Shown here piece by piece: positions 23,037 through 32,735 of a stretch of 64,000 nucleotides of DNA. A model generated the notes under the pieces. It worked only from the letters and a program-made list of their open reading frames with translations, had not been told where the DNA came from and searched no databases. The stretch's first letter is position 1, and the number at the start of each line of letters is the position of its first letter. A program made the position numbers and the translations under genes. Source of the stretch: Notamacropus eugenii (taxonomy: Eukaryota > Chordata > Mammalia > Diprotodontia > Macropodidae); contig NC_092875.1 in NCBI RefSeq assembly GCF_028372415.1, positions 189,439,522-189,503,521 of the forward strand, in the 5' to 3' direction.

Positions 23037-23712
23037 AGGTTCCCAAAGTGGGTGGTACTGCCCCTTGGGAGAGGGGCACTGGAACAAGCCAGGGGGATAA
23101 TAGCAGTGTCAGGAGCAATGGGGAATGTTAAAAAAAACAGGAGGGTGGTAGAAGCATGCATAAGGAAAGAAAAGATGAGAAAATTTTGGAAAATGTTTGT
23201 ACATGTTTCATCTCTTGTGTAACAGAGTTAAAGTCATAGTGATTCCATTATTTTTCAAATAAGCACACAAAATGCAATATAACCAGTATATAATATAATA
23301 TAATATAATATAATATAATATAATATAATATAATATAATATAATATATAATATAATATGACCAGTGGTAAAGTCCACCAACAGGTCTTAACAAGTAAGTG
23401 TTGGCAGGTGAGTGTTGGGAAGTCTAGCATGCATCAGTGGGAATATGTATGTGCAATGATGTCTTTATAATATGTTACTATATGATTATAGGACACAATA
23501 TTGCATCATCAAAATTTTGATGCAGGAAAAAACACAAATTTACAATAAATTATTAAATTTAAGATGTGTCATTTCAAAAATATTTTTTTTGAAATGAACC
23601 AAATTTCAAAAAAACTGCTAAAGCATTAAAGGAAGTAGATTTCAAGGGGGACACTGAGTAGTTTTTTTAAAAAGAGGATGCGATAGTCTGAATAAGTTTG
23701 GGAACTTTTGCT
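23037..23712. mobile_element. hAT-like non-autonomous DNA transposon
   Basis: Begins CAGAGGTTCCCAAAGTGGG and ends AAGTTTGGGAACTTTTG. The two form imperfect terminal inverted repeats around GTTCCCAAA. There is no transposase frame. A TAATA array is inserted at 23288-23358. I could not find matching 8-bp target-site duplications. Confidence 0.6.
23286..23358. repeat. (TAATA)n microsatellite
   Basis: About 14 pentanucleotide units. It generates the YYIILYYI peptides seen in reverse frames. Confidence 0.97.
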
Positions 23713-23867
23713 ATGAACTGTGCAATAGATGGTTGTCAACTACATCACACGTATTAGAAGCTTAATAAATTAGTGAATGAATGCTGCTTGCCTTCTTCCT
23801 TGTATCTTCCTTGTGTCCTTAATCCAAACATATTTTCTAATATCTATAATTTGAACCACATATTGAC

Positions 23868-24165
23868 TTTTTACACAATTTTAATTTATTTTAATAATAA
23901 GCATTTGTTTTCTCTCCCTCCTCTTCTCCTCTCCCCCACTGGAAAAAAGAGAGAAAAGAAAAACTAAACCCTGCCTTGTAACAAACACAGAGGCAAGCAA
24001 AACAGATTCCTGCTTTGGGCATGTCCAATAATGTGTCACATTTTATGTTTAGTCCAGCACTTTTCTGTCAGAAGTTGGGCAGGATGCTTCCTGGTCAGTC
24101 CTGTGGAATCATAGTTGGTCACTGAATCCACCAGAGTTCTTAAGTCTTTCAGGATTTTTTATCCT
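23868..24165 (-). repeat. L1 3' UTR, reverse
   Basis: ttgtaacaaacacagaggca, gtccaataatgtgtcacatt, and gagttcttaagtctttcagg resemble a marsupial L1 3' UTR on the reverse strand. Confidence 0.6.
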
Positions 24166-24174
24166 TAAAATATT

Positions 24175-24412
24175 GTGAAGGTAGAAATTGTTCTTTCAGT
24201 CTGACCAAGCTAAAGTCATCCGCTGCATTCTGAGCCATGGACAGTCATCCTGACTTTTGCCTAGCCACTGGACTTCAATAACTCTGGAAAAGAGAGAGGT
24301 TGTCGACTTTGCACAACTCTGCCTCACTTGAAGTTAATTTATAAGGAAGTTAAGATATCAACCCACAACTTCATTGGTCCTCTTCAAAAACAAAGAACAA
24401 ACGAAAAGTTAT
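24175..24412 (+). repeat. RTE-tailed SINE, forward, 3' part
   Basis: gacagtcatcctgacttttg, ttgcacaactctgcctcact, then the tail ttggtcctcttcaaaaacaa and agaacaaacg. Confidence 0.75.
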
Positions 24413-24428
24413 TATTCTTATTTTACAG

Positions 24429-24655
24429 AGGAGCAGCTAGGTGCAGTGGATTGAGTGCCAAACCTGGAGTCAAGAAGACTCATTTTCCTGAGTTCAAATC
24501 TAGCCTCAGACACTTACTGGCTGTATGACCTTGCACAAGTCATTTAACCTGGTTTGCCTCAGTTTCCTCATCAGCAAAACGAGTCAGAGAAGGAAATGGC
24601 AAACCACTCCAGTACCTTTGCCAAGAAAGCTCCATGGGCTCATGACAATAATAAC
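24429..24655 (+). repeat. Mar1-type SINE, forward, inside a reverse MIR piece
   Basis: Starts gagcagctaggtgcagtgga and includes tgactggctgtatgacc-like core and accactccagtacctttgcc. The outer text (attcttattttacagag on the left, agatgaggaaactgagatgc on the right) looks like one split MIR. Confidence 0.85.
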
Positions 24656-24659
24656 ACAG

Positions 24660-24836
24660 ATGAGGAAACTGAGATGCTCCCAGTTGTGGAATGCATTTCC
24701 TTTTCAACTATGATTCCTAGAATCCCTAGTTTCTTTAAAAGCTCAGCTCAACTCTGTTCTATTTGTAGCCTTTTTTGATTTTTCCAAATGCTAGCGTCTC
24801 CTCCCCAAAATTATCTTGCTATTTTGGTGTTTATTT

Positions 24837-24925
<89 letters not shown>

Positions 24926-25092
24926 GTGTACACACACACACACACATACACACACACACATACATATATACACATTGTCTTCCTTGATAGAATGGAAGGT
25001 TCTTGAAAAGAAATTGGTTATTTTCTGTCTTTGTATCTTGGTATTTAAGTTCTCATTACATAGTAGGTGTTTAATACTTACTGGTTGTTGAG
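24660..25092 (+). repeat. L2 3' end, forward, with internal microsatellite
   Basis: tagtttctttaaaagctcag, then the TA/TG/CA array, then gatagaatggaaggttcttg and catagtaggtgtttaatact. Confidence 0.75.
24838..24976. repeat. (TA)n(TG)n(CA)n compound microsatellite with palindrome
   Basis: About 70 bp of pure TA followed by (TG)n-TA-(CA)n. The TG and CA runs around 24910-24950 are perfectly complementary. Confidence 0.97.
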
Positions 25093-25094
25093 AG

Positions 25095-25425
25095 TGAAAA
25101 CATAGGGAGGTGGCCAGTGAGTGGAGCAGGGGCCCTCAGGAGTGTAGGTGAATAAGAACCAATGAGTAGAGGTAGATCAGAGTGGTTAGAACTAGAAGCT
25201 GAGTTTCAATGACAAGGAGGCATAATCCTGGAATAAGAATGTGCTGAATAAACCATCAGGTAGATCTCCCATGTCCTAGGCACATTGAATCTTCATGCCC
25301 TTTGTGAGGGCAGTTGGCAGATTAAAATTTGTGCTTGGATGAAAGTTAATGCTGATGCTCACTGTCACTTGTTTGTTACTATATTTTTGTTACCTTGATT
25401 AAATTTATTTTTAAATAAATTGTGG
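25095..25425. other. Unassigned non-coding DNA
   Basis: Nothing recognised. Confidence 0.5.
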
Positions 25426-25427
25426 TA

Positions 25428-25660
25428 GCTAGTTGGCATAATAGATAGAGCACTGGGCCTGGAGTCAGGAAGGCCTGAGTTCAAGTATAGCTTCAGATAC
25501 TTACTAGCTGTGTGACCCTAGGCCAATCATTTAACCTCTGTCTACTTCAGTTTTCCCATCTGTAAAATGGAGATAACCTCTCAGGGTTACTGTGAGGATC
25601 AAATGAGACATTTTTTATAAAGCATATGATACAAAGTAGCAGCTTAAGAAATTCTTGTTT
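25428..25660 (+). repeat. MIR/Ther-1 SINE, forward
   Basis: cactgggcctggagtcagga, tactagctgtgtgaccctag, ctgtaaaatggagataacct. Confidence 0.9.
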
Positions 25661-25917
25661 CTTTCTTACTTTCTAATTAAGCATGAAAATTGAATAATTA
25701 GGAAATACAAAGGGGGAATGGGATAAATGGGAGGAGTCTTACTATTAAGAGACATAAGATCTATTTGGGAAATCCACATATATAATCCTTAGATTAGATA
25801 TTTTTAACCTAGGATCTATAGACTCCTGGGTGGGGGTGAAGGTCCATGGATACATTTATAGATTTCAGGTGTTGACAGCACCTGATCATTAAGGCTGAAT
25901 AAGGTACTGATCACTAG

Positions 25918-25975
25918 TATTCTCTCTCCCTCTCCCTCTCCCTCTCCCTCCCTCTCCCCCCTCCCCCCTCCCATA
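25918..25975. repeat. (CCCTCT)n pyrimidine tract
   Basis: CTCTCCCTCTCC units degenerating to CCCCCTC. Confidence 0.95.
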
Positions 25976-26340
25976 GAATTATAGTACTTTAGAGCTCAAG
26001 AGGACCCTTGATCTAACTTAATCCACTAACTTAATCCAACTACTTCATTTCCAAAATGAGGAAACTAAAATTCAGACAATTGTGAGTTGTCAAATGTCCA
26101 ATCAGTAAAGTCCTTTTCCTCCATTCTTTATGTCTACTCCCTGCTAAACTCCTAAAAACAGTTCCCCTACTACCATTCTGTGCCCCATTTCTATCAGACT
26201 GAGCATTTAGTCACAGATATTTTGCTATCTCCTTTCTCCCATCTAAGACTCCTGAAATCATATTGAGATGCCATCCTGACCTCTACAACTTGCTTCAAGG
26301 CCCCTTCTGGAAAGTTATGACAAAAATCTAAATTCACATT
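25976..26340. repeat. Old SINE/LINE fragments (MIR-type, then L2-type)
   Basis: ttatagtactttagagctca and atttccaaaatgaggaaact resemble a reverse therian SINE. 26110-26330 has a L2-type pyrimidine-rich coding-like character (ctttctcccatctaagactc). Assignment is weak. Confidence 0.4.
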
Positions 26341-26371
26341 TCAGTGATAAAACACAAATCAGAAATGTTCA

Positions 26372-26580
26372 CATTTATAAAAATAATAATTCAAATTTAC
26401 ATGGTACTTTGTAGTTCACAACTTACTTTCACCCAGCAGCTTTGTGACATAGATACTGCCCCTATTATTAACGTTGTTTTACAGATTGTGAAATGACTTA
26501 CCCATGACCACACAGGCAGGAATAAATGACTCCAACCTACATCTTCTGACTTCAGGTCTACTTTTCTTTTCACTACTCCA
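26372..26580 (-). repeat. MIR SINE, reverse
   Basis: catggtactttgtagttcac, tgttttacagattgtgaaat, gacttcaggtctacttttct. Confidence 0.8.
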
Positions 26581-26589
26581 CAGCAAACT

Positions 26590-27050
26590 CTAATCTTAAT
26601 TATGGCTGTACCAACTAAAGTTACCTCTGCATTTCTCCTAGAGAGAACTTTGTGGAGTAAGCTTCAGCATTTTAAAATCATTTGTGGGGAAGGTGGGATT
26701 TAGAGAAGGAGAAGCAATATCAAGGTAAAAAAGCAATCTCAGGTCATGGGGGAAGCAGTAGACCATTTCCAGATAATTGTTCCATCTTCCACTTGTTCCG
26801 GCTCTTAACTGGGTCATGGTGCTGGTAGGGGGCTTCAGCTCCCTACTCTTTCTTTTTATCATTCTCCTCCATTTCCTGAAGGTAAATTGTTACTCCTTAG
26901 TGCATACATACATACTTTCTATAACTTGTTGACAGGGGTGAATTCTAAGAAAAATGGGTCGTCTTTGAATAAGGCTTGAAGTAGGTTTGGAAGGAAGGGA
27001 CTTTTTGAAAAGAGGTCAACTCTTGTATGTAAGAATCATTTTGTTAATGT
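26590..27050. other. Unassigned non-coding DNA
   Basis: No recognised repeat. The 74-codon reverse frame has no domain resemblance. Confidence 0.5.
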
Positions 27051-27810
27051 AGATGAAATATTGCCCAGACTCATCCTTCTCTCTCCATTCCCTCTTCCGT
27101 TTGCCTAGTCTGGGCTTTCATCACCCCCACATATGGATTCCTGGAGCCATCTACTAAACTGGCTTCCCTATTTATAATTCCTCTTCATCTGCAATAGGTC
27201 CTGCACAAAACTGTCAGATTAATCTTTTGAAAATATTGCTTTCAGAGGACAAGCAAGCATAGTACCATCTTACATAGATGCATATGAATGTATATGTCTA
27301 TGGATGATTAGAGATATCTAAGTATATATATATATATAGATGTGTATGCAAATATATCTCTCTATATATCTGCTTAATTGTTGCCTTTGGGTGGGGGGGA
27401 AGAGAAAGAAAGGAGAGAAAAAAGAACAAAGTAAAAAGTGCACAGCAGAGAACAGAATAAAACCTATAAGGAAGAAAAGTAAAGATAGACAGATCTGAAC
27501 CCAATATGTAGTATTTATTAAATATATTTTATTTATTGGAAATAAATGGAAATTTATTCTTGTGTATTTTGAATCCTCTCATTCTACTGTGCACATGGCA
27601 ATGTTTTTTTCTTTTCTTATTTTGTATCTAAGTTTTAGCATTTATATTTAAAATAAATTAATAAAAAAAAATATTGCTTTTATCATGTCACTTCTACGCT
27701 ACAGAAATTGCAATGATTCTCTTTACTCTAGGAAAAAAATCCAAGCCTCAAAATAATGCCTTCAGAATCTGAACCCACTTCACAATCTAACTTTGTTTCT
27801 TTCTACTCCC
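27051..27810 (+). repeat. L2 LINE, forward, split by a retroposon
   Basis: Left part 27051-27242 (aactggcttccctatttata, aactgtcagattaatctttt). Right part from 27681 (tatcatgtcacttctacgct, attgcaatgattctctttac). The intervening 426 bp is a separate insertion. Confidence 0.8.
27243..27668 (+). repeat. 426-bp retroposon with target-site duplication, probably LINE 3' UTR
   Basis: Flanked by identical AAATATTGCTTT at 27231-27242 and 27669-27680. It ends with aaaataaattaataaaaaaa, a poly-A-type 3' end. The body (attgttgcctttgggtgggg, purine-rich middle, ttgaatcctctcattctact) looks like a marsupial LINE 3' UTR. A processed mRNA tail is an alternative. Confidence 0.7.
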
Positions 27811-27914
27811 CCAAAGAAACCCTCCACTCAGCTCAAGAAGGGGCACTTACTATCTCCTCACACCTGTGGTGCCCATTGCTACCTCCAAGTCATTACTGAA
27901 GAAGAGGAGACCAA

Positions 27915-28165
27915 CTGGGGGTGGGGCATAATAGCTATCCTCAAATATTTCAAGGGCTGTCACGTAGAAGAGGAATGCCTCATTGGCAGAGGGCACAAAA
28001 CTAGGAATATTGGACAGCAATTACAGAGAGGAAATAGGTTATCATGGGACACTGGTTTTCCTCTCAACAGAGGTCTTCAAGCAAAGGTTAAATGATGACT
28101 TGTCAGTTATATTGTAGAATGGTTTCTTGTTCAAGTATGAATTAAACTAGATGGACTTTGAGGTC
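27915..28165 (+). repeat. L3/CR1-type LINE 3' end, forward
   Basis: aaatatttcaagggctgtca, agaggtcttcaagcaaaggt and actagatggactttgaggtc follow the order of a CR1/L3 3' end. Confidence 0.7.
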
Positions 28166-28460
28166 CCATTCAATTATTTTATTCTGACCATTCTACCTAG
28201 AAAATCATCTCTTCTCATCATTTACCCAAATCCTCTCTATCTCTATCTGGTCAAGTCCCACATCTTCCATGAAATTTCACCTTACTCCTCTCATCCTTCT
28301 ATGAATTCCTATAAAGTTTATTTTGTACTACAACTTTTAACAATTAACTATAAAAATATGTTTTTCTATTTTAGTTTTCCCTTGTTAACAAGATTTTAAA
28401 TTTCATCATTTTTTCCTCTTCCTCCTCTTCTTCCTGCTTCTCTTTTTCTTTCTTCTTTAT
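28165..28460 (+). repeat. L2-type fragment, forward
   Basis: gtcccacatcttccatgaaa and ccttactcctctcatccttc fit the 3' region of L2. Confidence 0.5.
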
Positions 28461-28469
28461 GTCCTCCAA

Positions 28470-28762
28470 TTTTTTTTTTTTTTGGAGATAAGATCTCCTG
28501 GAGACCTAGGCTGGACATGCAGGAGCTACTCATGGGCCTGGTCCCAGTCTGATTGGCATGGAAACTTTTTTGCTTTATTTCCATTCTGGGCTGATTCACC
28601 CTTTTTTAGGCAACTTGCTGGCCCCTTGTTCCCAGGGGTTTCGCCATATTAATACCAGACAATATGAACACTGTGACTCAGAACTACCCAGCTTGAATGA
28701 TCCATCAGGTTCAGCCTCCTCGGTAGCAGGGATTACAGGAGCATAGCACCATGTCTAGTGAT
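28470..28762 (-). pseudogene. RN7SL (pseudogene): 7SL (SRP) RNA retropseudogene with poly-A tail
   Basis: On the reverse strand this is a nearly end-to-end copy of 7SL RNA, the scaffold of the signal recognition particle. The 5' Alu-domain part reads tcctgtaatccctgctaccg then aggaggctga. The S-domain reads attaatatggcgaaacccct, agcaagttgcctaaaaaagg, then gtgaatcagccc. The 3' Alu part reads tagctcctgcatgtccagcc. A 14-base poly-A (displayed as poly-T at 28470-28483) marks reverse transcription. It is about 279 bp against about 300 nt for 7SL. Many substitutions make it non-functional and fairly old. It is not an Alu or B1 derivative, because the S-domain is retained. Confidence 0.92.
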
Positions 28763-28900
28763 TTTAAACTTATGGGGGGTAGTCACCAAGTCTTAGATTT
28801 CCTTGGGTCTCAATTTCTTCCTCTGTCAAAAGAAGAGATTGGGATTATATAGTCTATAAGGTTCTTTTTTGTGTGCTATAATCTATATTTCTATGATGCC
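28763..28900 (+). repeat. Therian SINE fragment with CR1-like tail, forward
   Basis: ccttgggtctcaatttcttc, then ctataaggttc and tatatttctatgatg. Confidence 0.5.
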
Positions 28901-29505
28901 CCAACTCTAACAGAATCCAACTGGGCACATGTTCATTAATATTAAATGGTGCTTCTGCTCCTTTACTATGCAGGTAGAAAAACCCAGCTTAAAATAATCA
29001 CTACGTAGGAAGAGAAACTCTTTTTTCCTTGACTCTGGCAAATGATTCCCTTGATGTTGTTTTAAATCTTTTAAAAGAAAGAGATATTATAATTTCGTTC
29101 AAAAGAAAAATGCATTAATTCCAAATGTTACAACTCTTCATTTATGAAAGAACAAAGACAATTTGGTTCACTTCAACTTTATTAGGACCACAGCAAACAA
29201 TATTCTGGCTATTTAGGACAGAGAGGGCCAAGTAACTGCTGAATGGCAGGAGCCAAGGATCTGAAGAATTATCCAAAAACTTGCCCCATCTAATTATCAT
29301 CCTATATAGACTTGATCTGCCCTGTTGTACAGGGACCAGAAAGAGGCAGAAGTGGCAATAACATTGTTTTTATTTTCTGTCCTTTTTCTTCCTCTTCACT
29401 GATATCAACTTGAATAGATCTGCTTTATCACCATTCTGCATCCTTCTGAAACAAAAGATAGTTAATCAAATAAGGAAAAGAAATCTAAGGAAGATTTAGA
29501 GAAGG
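28901..29505. other. Unassigned non-coding DNA
   Basis: No repeat or coding signal recognised. Confidence 0.5.
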
Positions 29506-29509
29506 CATT

Positions 29510-29778
29510 GCTAGAAGTTGCTAGGTGGTACAGTGGATTTACCTCCTGGGCCTGGAGTCAGTAAGACCTGTGATCAGATCCAACCTCAGATACTTATAGG
29601 CTGTGTGACTTAGGGCAAGTCCTTTAACCTCTTTTGGCCTCAGTTTTCCTATTTGTAAAATGGGTATGAGTGCCTGCTTCCCAGGATTGTCATGGTAAAA
29701 TGTAATAGTATTTATAAAGCGCTTAGCACAGCGCTTTGCATATAGTAGGCAATATATAAATGTTATCAATTATTATTG
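29510..29778 (+). repeat. MIR/Ther-1 SINE, forward, full length
   Basis: tgctaggtggtacagtggat, ataggctgtgtgacttaggg, gtaaaatgggtatgagtgcc, gcgcttagcacagcgctttg, aatgttatcaattattattg. Confidence 0.92.
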
Positions 29779-29789
29779 TGTCTCCTGGG

Positions 29790-30400
29790 GTGCTTGAAGG
29801 CAGGTGGAAATAATCCAGTTTGCTTTTTTTCTAAAACACAGATGTGGGAGGCTGAATTTAGTGACTGTAGTTGCTCCGTTAAACCATCTTATATCAGTCA
29901 TCCTTTGGATATTTTGGGTTGAGTATGAGGGCAATTATAACTTGCTGCTACCTGGAGTAAATTTCATAACTGTAATTAGTAACTCTTATTTAGGCCTCAC
30001 AGTATAGGCCAAACATCTTTAAAACCCCTAAGTTGGGTCTTTTACAGTTCACGTGGTTGCTCTCTGACACAGTGAGAAAGTAGACAGACAACATAGGTGA
30101 ACCTGTGGGGTAGAAAAAAGTACATCTAACACTGAGGAACCACTTCACAAAACTATGGTTTGGGGGTACTACTCCTACTCCTTGTAATGCATCCAGGCAC
30201 ATGGATTCAATAATGGGACATCATAGTCTTTAATGAGAGATGTTAAGCTCTTTTTTCTCATACTCTTTGGCTTGTTAAACCTTGCGCCCTTAGTATCTAG
30301 AGACAAATGTACTTTAAATTAGCTTAAATGTAGTTTAAGTTAGGCCTTTTATCTATAGTATGGTTTATTCTTTTCAAAATTGGGGAATACATAGGTACTC
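29790..30400. other. Unassigned non-coding DNA
   Basis: Short frames only, and no repeat recognised. Confidence 0.5.
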
Positions 30401-30614
30401 AGTGGCAGCTATTTTGCACAGTGGATAGAGCGCTGGACCTAGAATGAGGAAGATTCATCTTCCTGAGTTCAAATCTGGCCTCAGACACTTATTAGCTGTG
30501 TGACTCTGGGCAGGTCACTTAACCCTATTTGCCTCAGTTTCCTCATCTACAAAATGAACCGAAGAAGAAAATGGCAAACCATTCTAGTGTCTTTGCCAAG
30601 AAAACTCCAAATGA

Positions 30615-30702
30615 GTGCATGCTTTGGCAGCATATATACTAAAATTAGCATGGCCCCTGCCCAAAGATAAAACACAAATTTATGAAGCATTCCACATTTT
30701 TT
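30615..30702 (+). pseudogene. RNU6 (pseudogene): U6 snRNA pseudogene, 5' part of a U6-L1 chimera
   Basis: U6 is the catalytic snRNA of the spliceosome. The copy starts at the exact U6 5' end (gtgcatgctttggcagcat, matching GTGCTCGCTTCGGCAGCAC). It continues through atatactaaaattagcatgg and cccctgc, and ends at ttccacatttttt, the U6 Pol III terminus. About 20 bases are missing between ACTAAAA and TTAGCATGG, which removes the ACAGAGA box needed for 5' splice-site recognition, so it cannot be functional. It runs directly into L1 sequence at 30703 with no gap. Confidence 0.93.
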
Positions 30703-31664
30703 AAATGATTAAAATATATGATCAGTTTTCAGATGAAGTAATCAAAGCCATCTATAGACATATGAAAAAATATTCTAACTCACTATTGATTGGAGAAATA
30801 CAAATTAAAACAATTGTGAGGTACTACCTCATACCTGCTAGATTGGCTAATAGGACAGAAAAGGAAAATGACAAATGTTGGAGGGGATGTGGGGAAAATG
30901 GGGCATTAATGCATTGTTGGTAGAGTTGTGAACTGATTCAACCATTCTGTAGAGCAATTTGGAACAAGTCCCAAAGGGCTATAAAACCATGCTCTTTGAC
31001 CTAGCAGTGCTACGGCTGGGTCTGTATTCCCAAAAGAGATAAAAAAGAAGAGGAACTATACATACAAAAATATTTATAGCAGCTCTTTTCTGGGGGTAAA
31101 GAATTAGAAGTTGAGGGGATGGTCATCAACTGGGGAATGGCTGAACAAGTTGTGGTACGTGATTATGATGAAATACTATTGTACCAGAAGAAATGATAAG
31201 CCTGATGCTCTCAAAAAAACCTAGAAAGACTTGCTCGAACTGATGCAAAGTGAAATGTTCTGTATACAAAGTAACAGAAATATTGTAAGATAATTAGCTG
31301 TGAATGACTTAGCTCTTCTCAGCCATACAGCAATCCAAGATGACTCTGAAGGACTTAAGATGAAAAATGCTATTCATTCCCAGAGAAAGAACTGATGGAA
31401 TCTGAATACAGATTGAAGCATACCTTTTTTAACTTTATTTTTCTTGAACTTTTTTCATCTTTGTTTTCTTTCACAACCTATTATGAATATGTTTTGCATG
31501 ACTACACATGTACAAATTGCGATATCACATTGCTTGCCTTCTCAGTGGAGGGGGGTTGGAGACGGAGGAAGGGAATTTGGAACTCAAAATTTTAAAAGCA
31601 AATGTTAAGAATTGTTTTTACATGTAACTGGGGAAAATAACATAATAAAAGCTTAAAATAAAAA
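30703..31664 (+). repeat. L1 3' end (ORF2 C-terminus and 3' UTR), 3' part of a U6-L1 chimera
   Basis: The translation from 30705 gives an L1 ORF2p C-terminal region: IGEIQIKTIVRYYLIPARLA, then CWRGCGENGALMHCW, the conserved C-terminal cysteine/histidine segment. Stops follow. The 3' UTR contains gaacaagttgtggtacgtga and catgtaactggggaaaataa, and it ends in an A-rich tail. AAAACTCCAAATGAG (30601-30615) and AAAATCTCAAATGAG (31661-31675) form the target-site duplication of the whole U6-L1 unit. Confidence 0.92.
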
Positions 31665-31720
31665 ATCTCAAATGAGGTCATGAAGTGTCAGATACAACTG
31701 AAAATAACTGAACAATGTAT

Positions 31721-32600
31721 AATATAAATTCAATATGAGATAGGTATTTATTTCCTACACACAAAAGGAATGCTAAACACAGGATATTCACAAGGGTGTA
31801 TTTGAACAAAACAAACTCAGAACATAATTCAGTAATTCAGCTTATAACTATTATTGCAGTCCATTGAGAATAAGATGTTTAAACCTCATCGAAACATAAA
31901 ACAATTTGCAGTACTGCTAATTAGGGCTTTTACATTTCACCTGGACTCTTCACTGTCCAAGCAACTCCCAGTACAGTACATGCTTCCTGGTAGAACAGCC
32001 AGGCTGAGGCCAAGCTTCTTGTCAATGACTATCTTCTCCACCTGGACAACTGGAGTAGTTGCCAGGGACTTTTCCCCTGCTGCCATTCAGGGGAGAATTA
32101 CCTGATGGGAATTAAAAAAATGCAGACCTTTTGTACTTGCAAGATCACCTCTGAGATTCAAAATGTTTGTTGTGGGGACAGATGCAATTTCAACTAAAAT
32201 CAGGGATAATAAACATAAAAGAAGCAACTCAACCTTCAGCTCAGGCTTTTCTAGAAAGAACATGTACTGCATGACATGTTCTGAGTTCTGAGGTTTAGGG
32301 CAAGGTGCTTATTCCCAAGGGTCCATCGACCCTTTGGGAAGTGGCTCAAATAAGTCCTGACACAATTTGCATCTGGAAAGGAGGAAGAGCTGTGTGTAGA
32401 GTCAATTCTTTTATATACCCACCTAGATTTCAGCTCTTCTGACTGCCCACTGGGGGACTCTTCATCATTTCAAAGTGTGAGCCCTTTGAGTCACATGCTG
32501 CCAGAAGCAGGACCCAAGGCTGCTATGTGGTCCACCAGAGGCAGGAAAGATCATTCTCAATATGTTTCATGGGATGACTCCTAAAGGCCAATTCATATTC
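31721..32600. other. Unassigned non-coding DNA
   Basis: Unique-looking. Two opposed short frames at 31854-32272 have no recognised domain. Confidence 0.45.
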
Positions 32601-32735
32601 TGTTTCTTATATAATTATATTATATATTATATACATATAATGCATATTATATGTATATTATATATAATTATTTCTTATATAATATAATATTATATAATAT
32701 TAATATAATTCTGTTTCATATATATCCTTATATGG
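32600..32735. repeat. TA-rich low-complexity tract
   Basis: Imperfect TATA/ATAT repeats (ttatatattatatacatata). Confidence 0.95.

Larger units (their letters stand above)
30402..31720 (+). repeat. Mar1-type SINE, forward, split by a U6-L1 insertion
   Basis: The left part, 30402-30615, runs from gtggcagctattttgcacag through agctgtgtgactctgggcag to tgtctttgccaagaaaactc. After the insertion the expected continuation, aaatgaggtcatgaagtgtc and aactgaaaataactgaacaa, appears at 31670-31712. The SINE is therefore older than the insertion. Confidence 0.92.

Noticed and set aside
28470-28762. Alu- or B1-type SINE
   Set aside because: The 7SL S-domain is present between the two Alu-domain ends, so it is a copy of the whole SRP RNA.
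30615-30702. Functional U6 snRNA gene
   Set aside because: The ACAGAGA box is missing, there are many substitutions, and the copy is joined to L1 inside a SINE without the usual upstream promoter elements.
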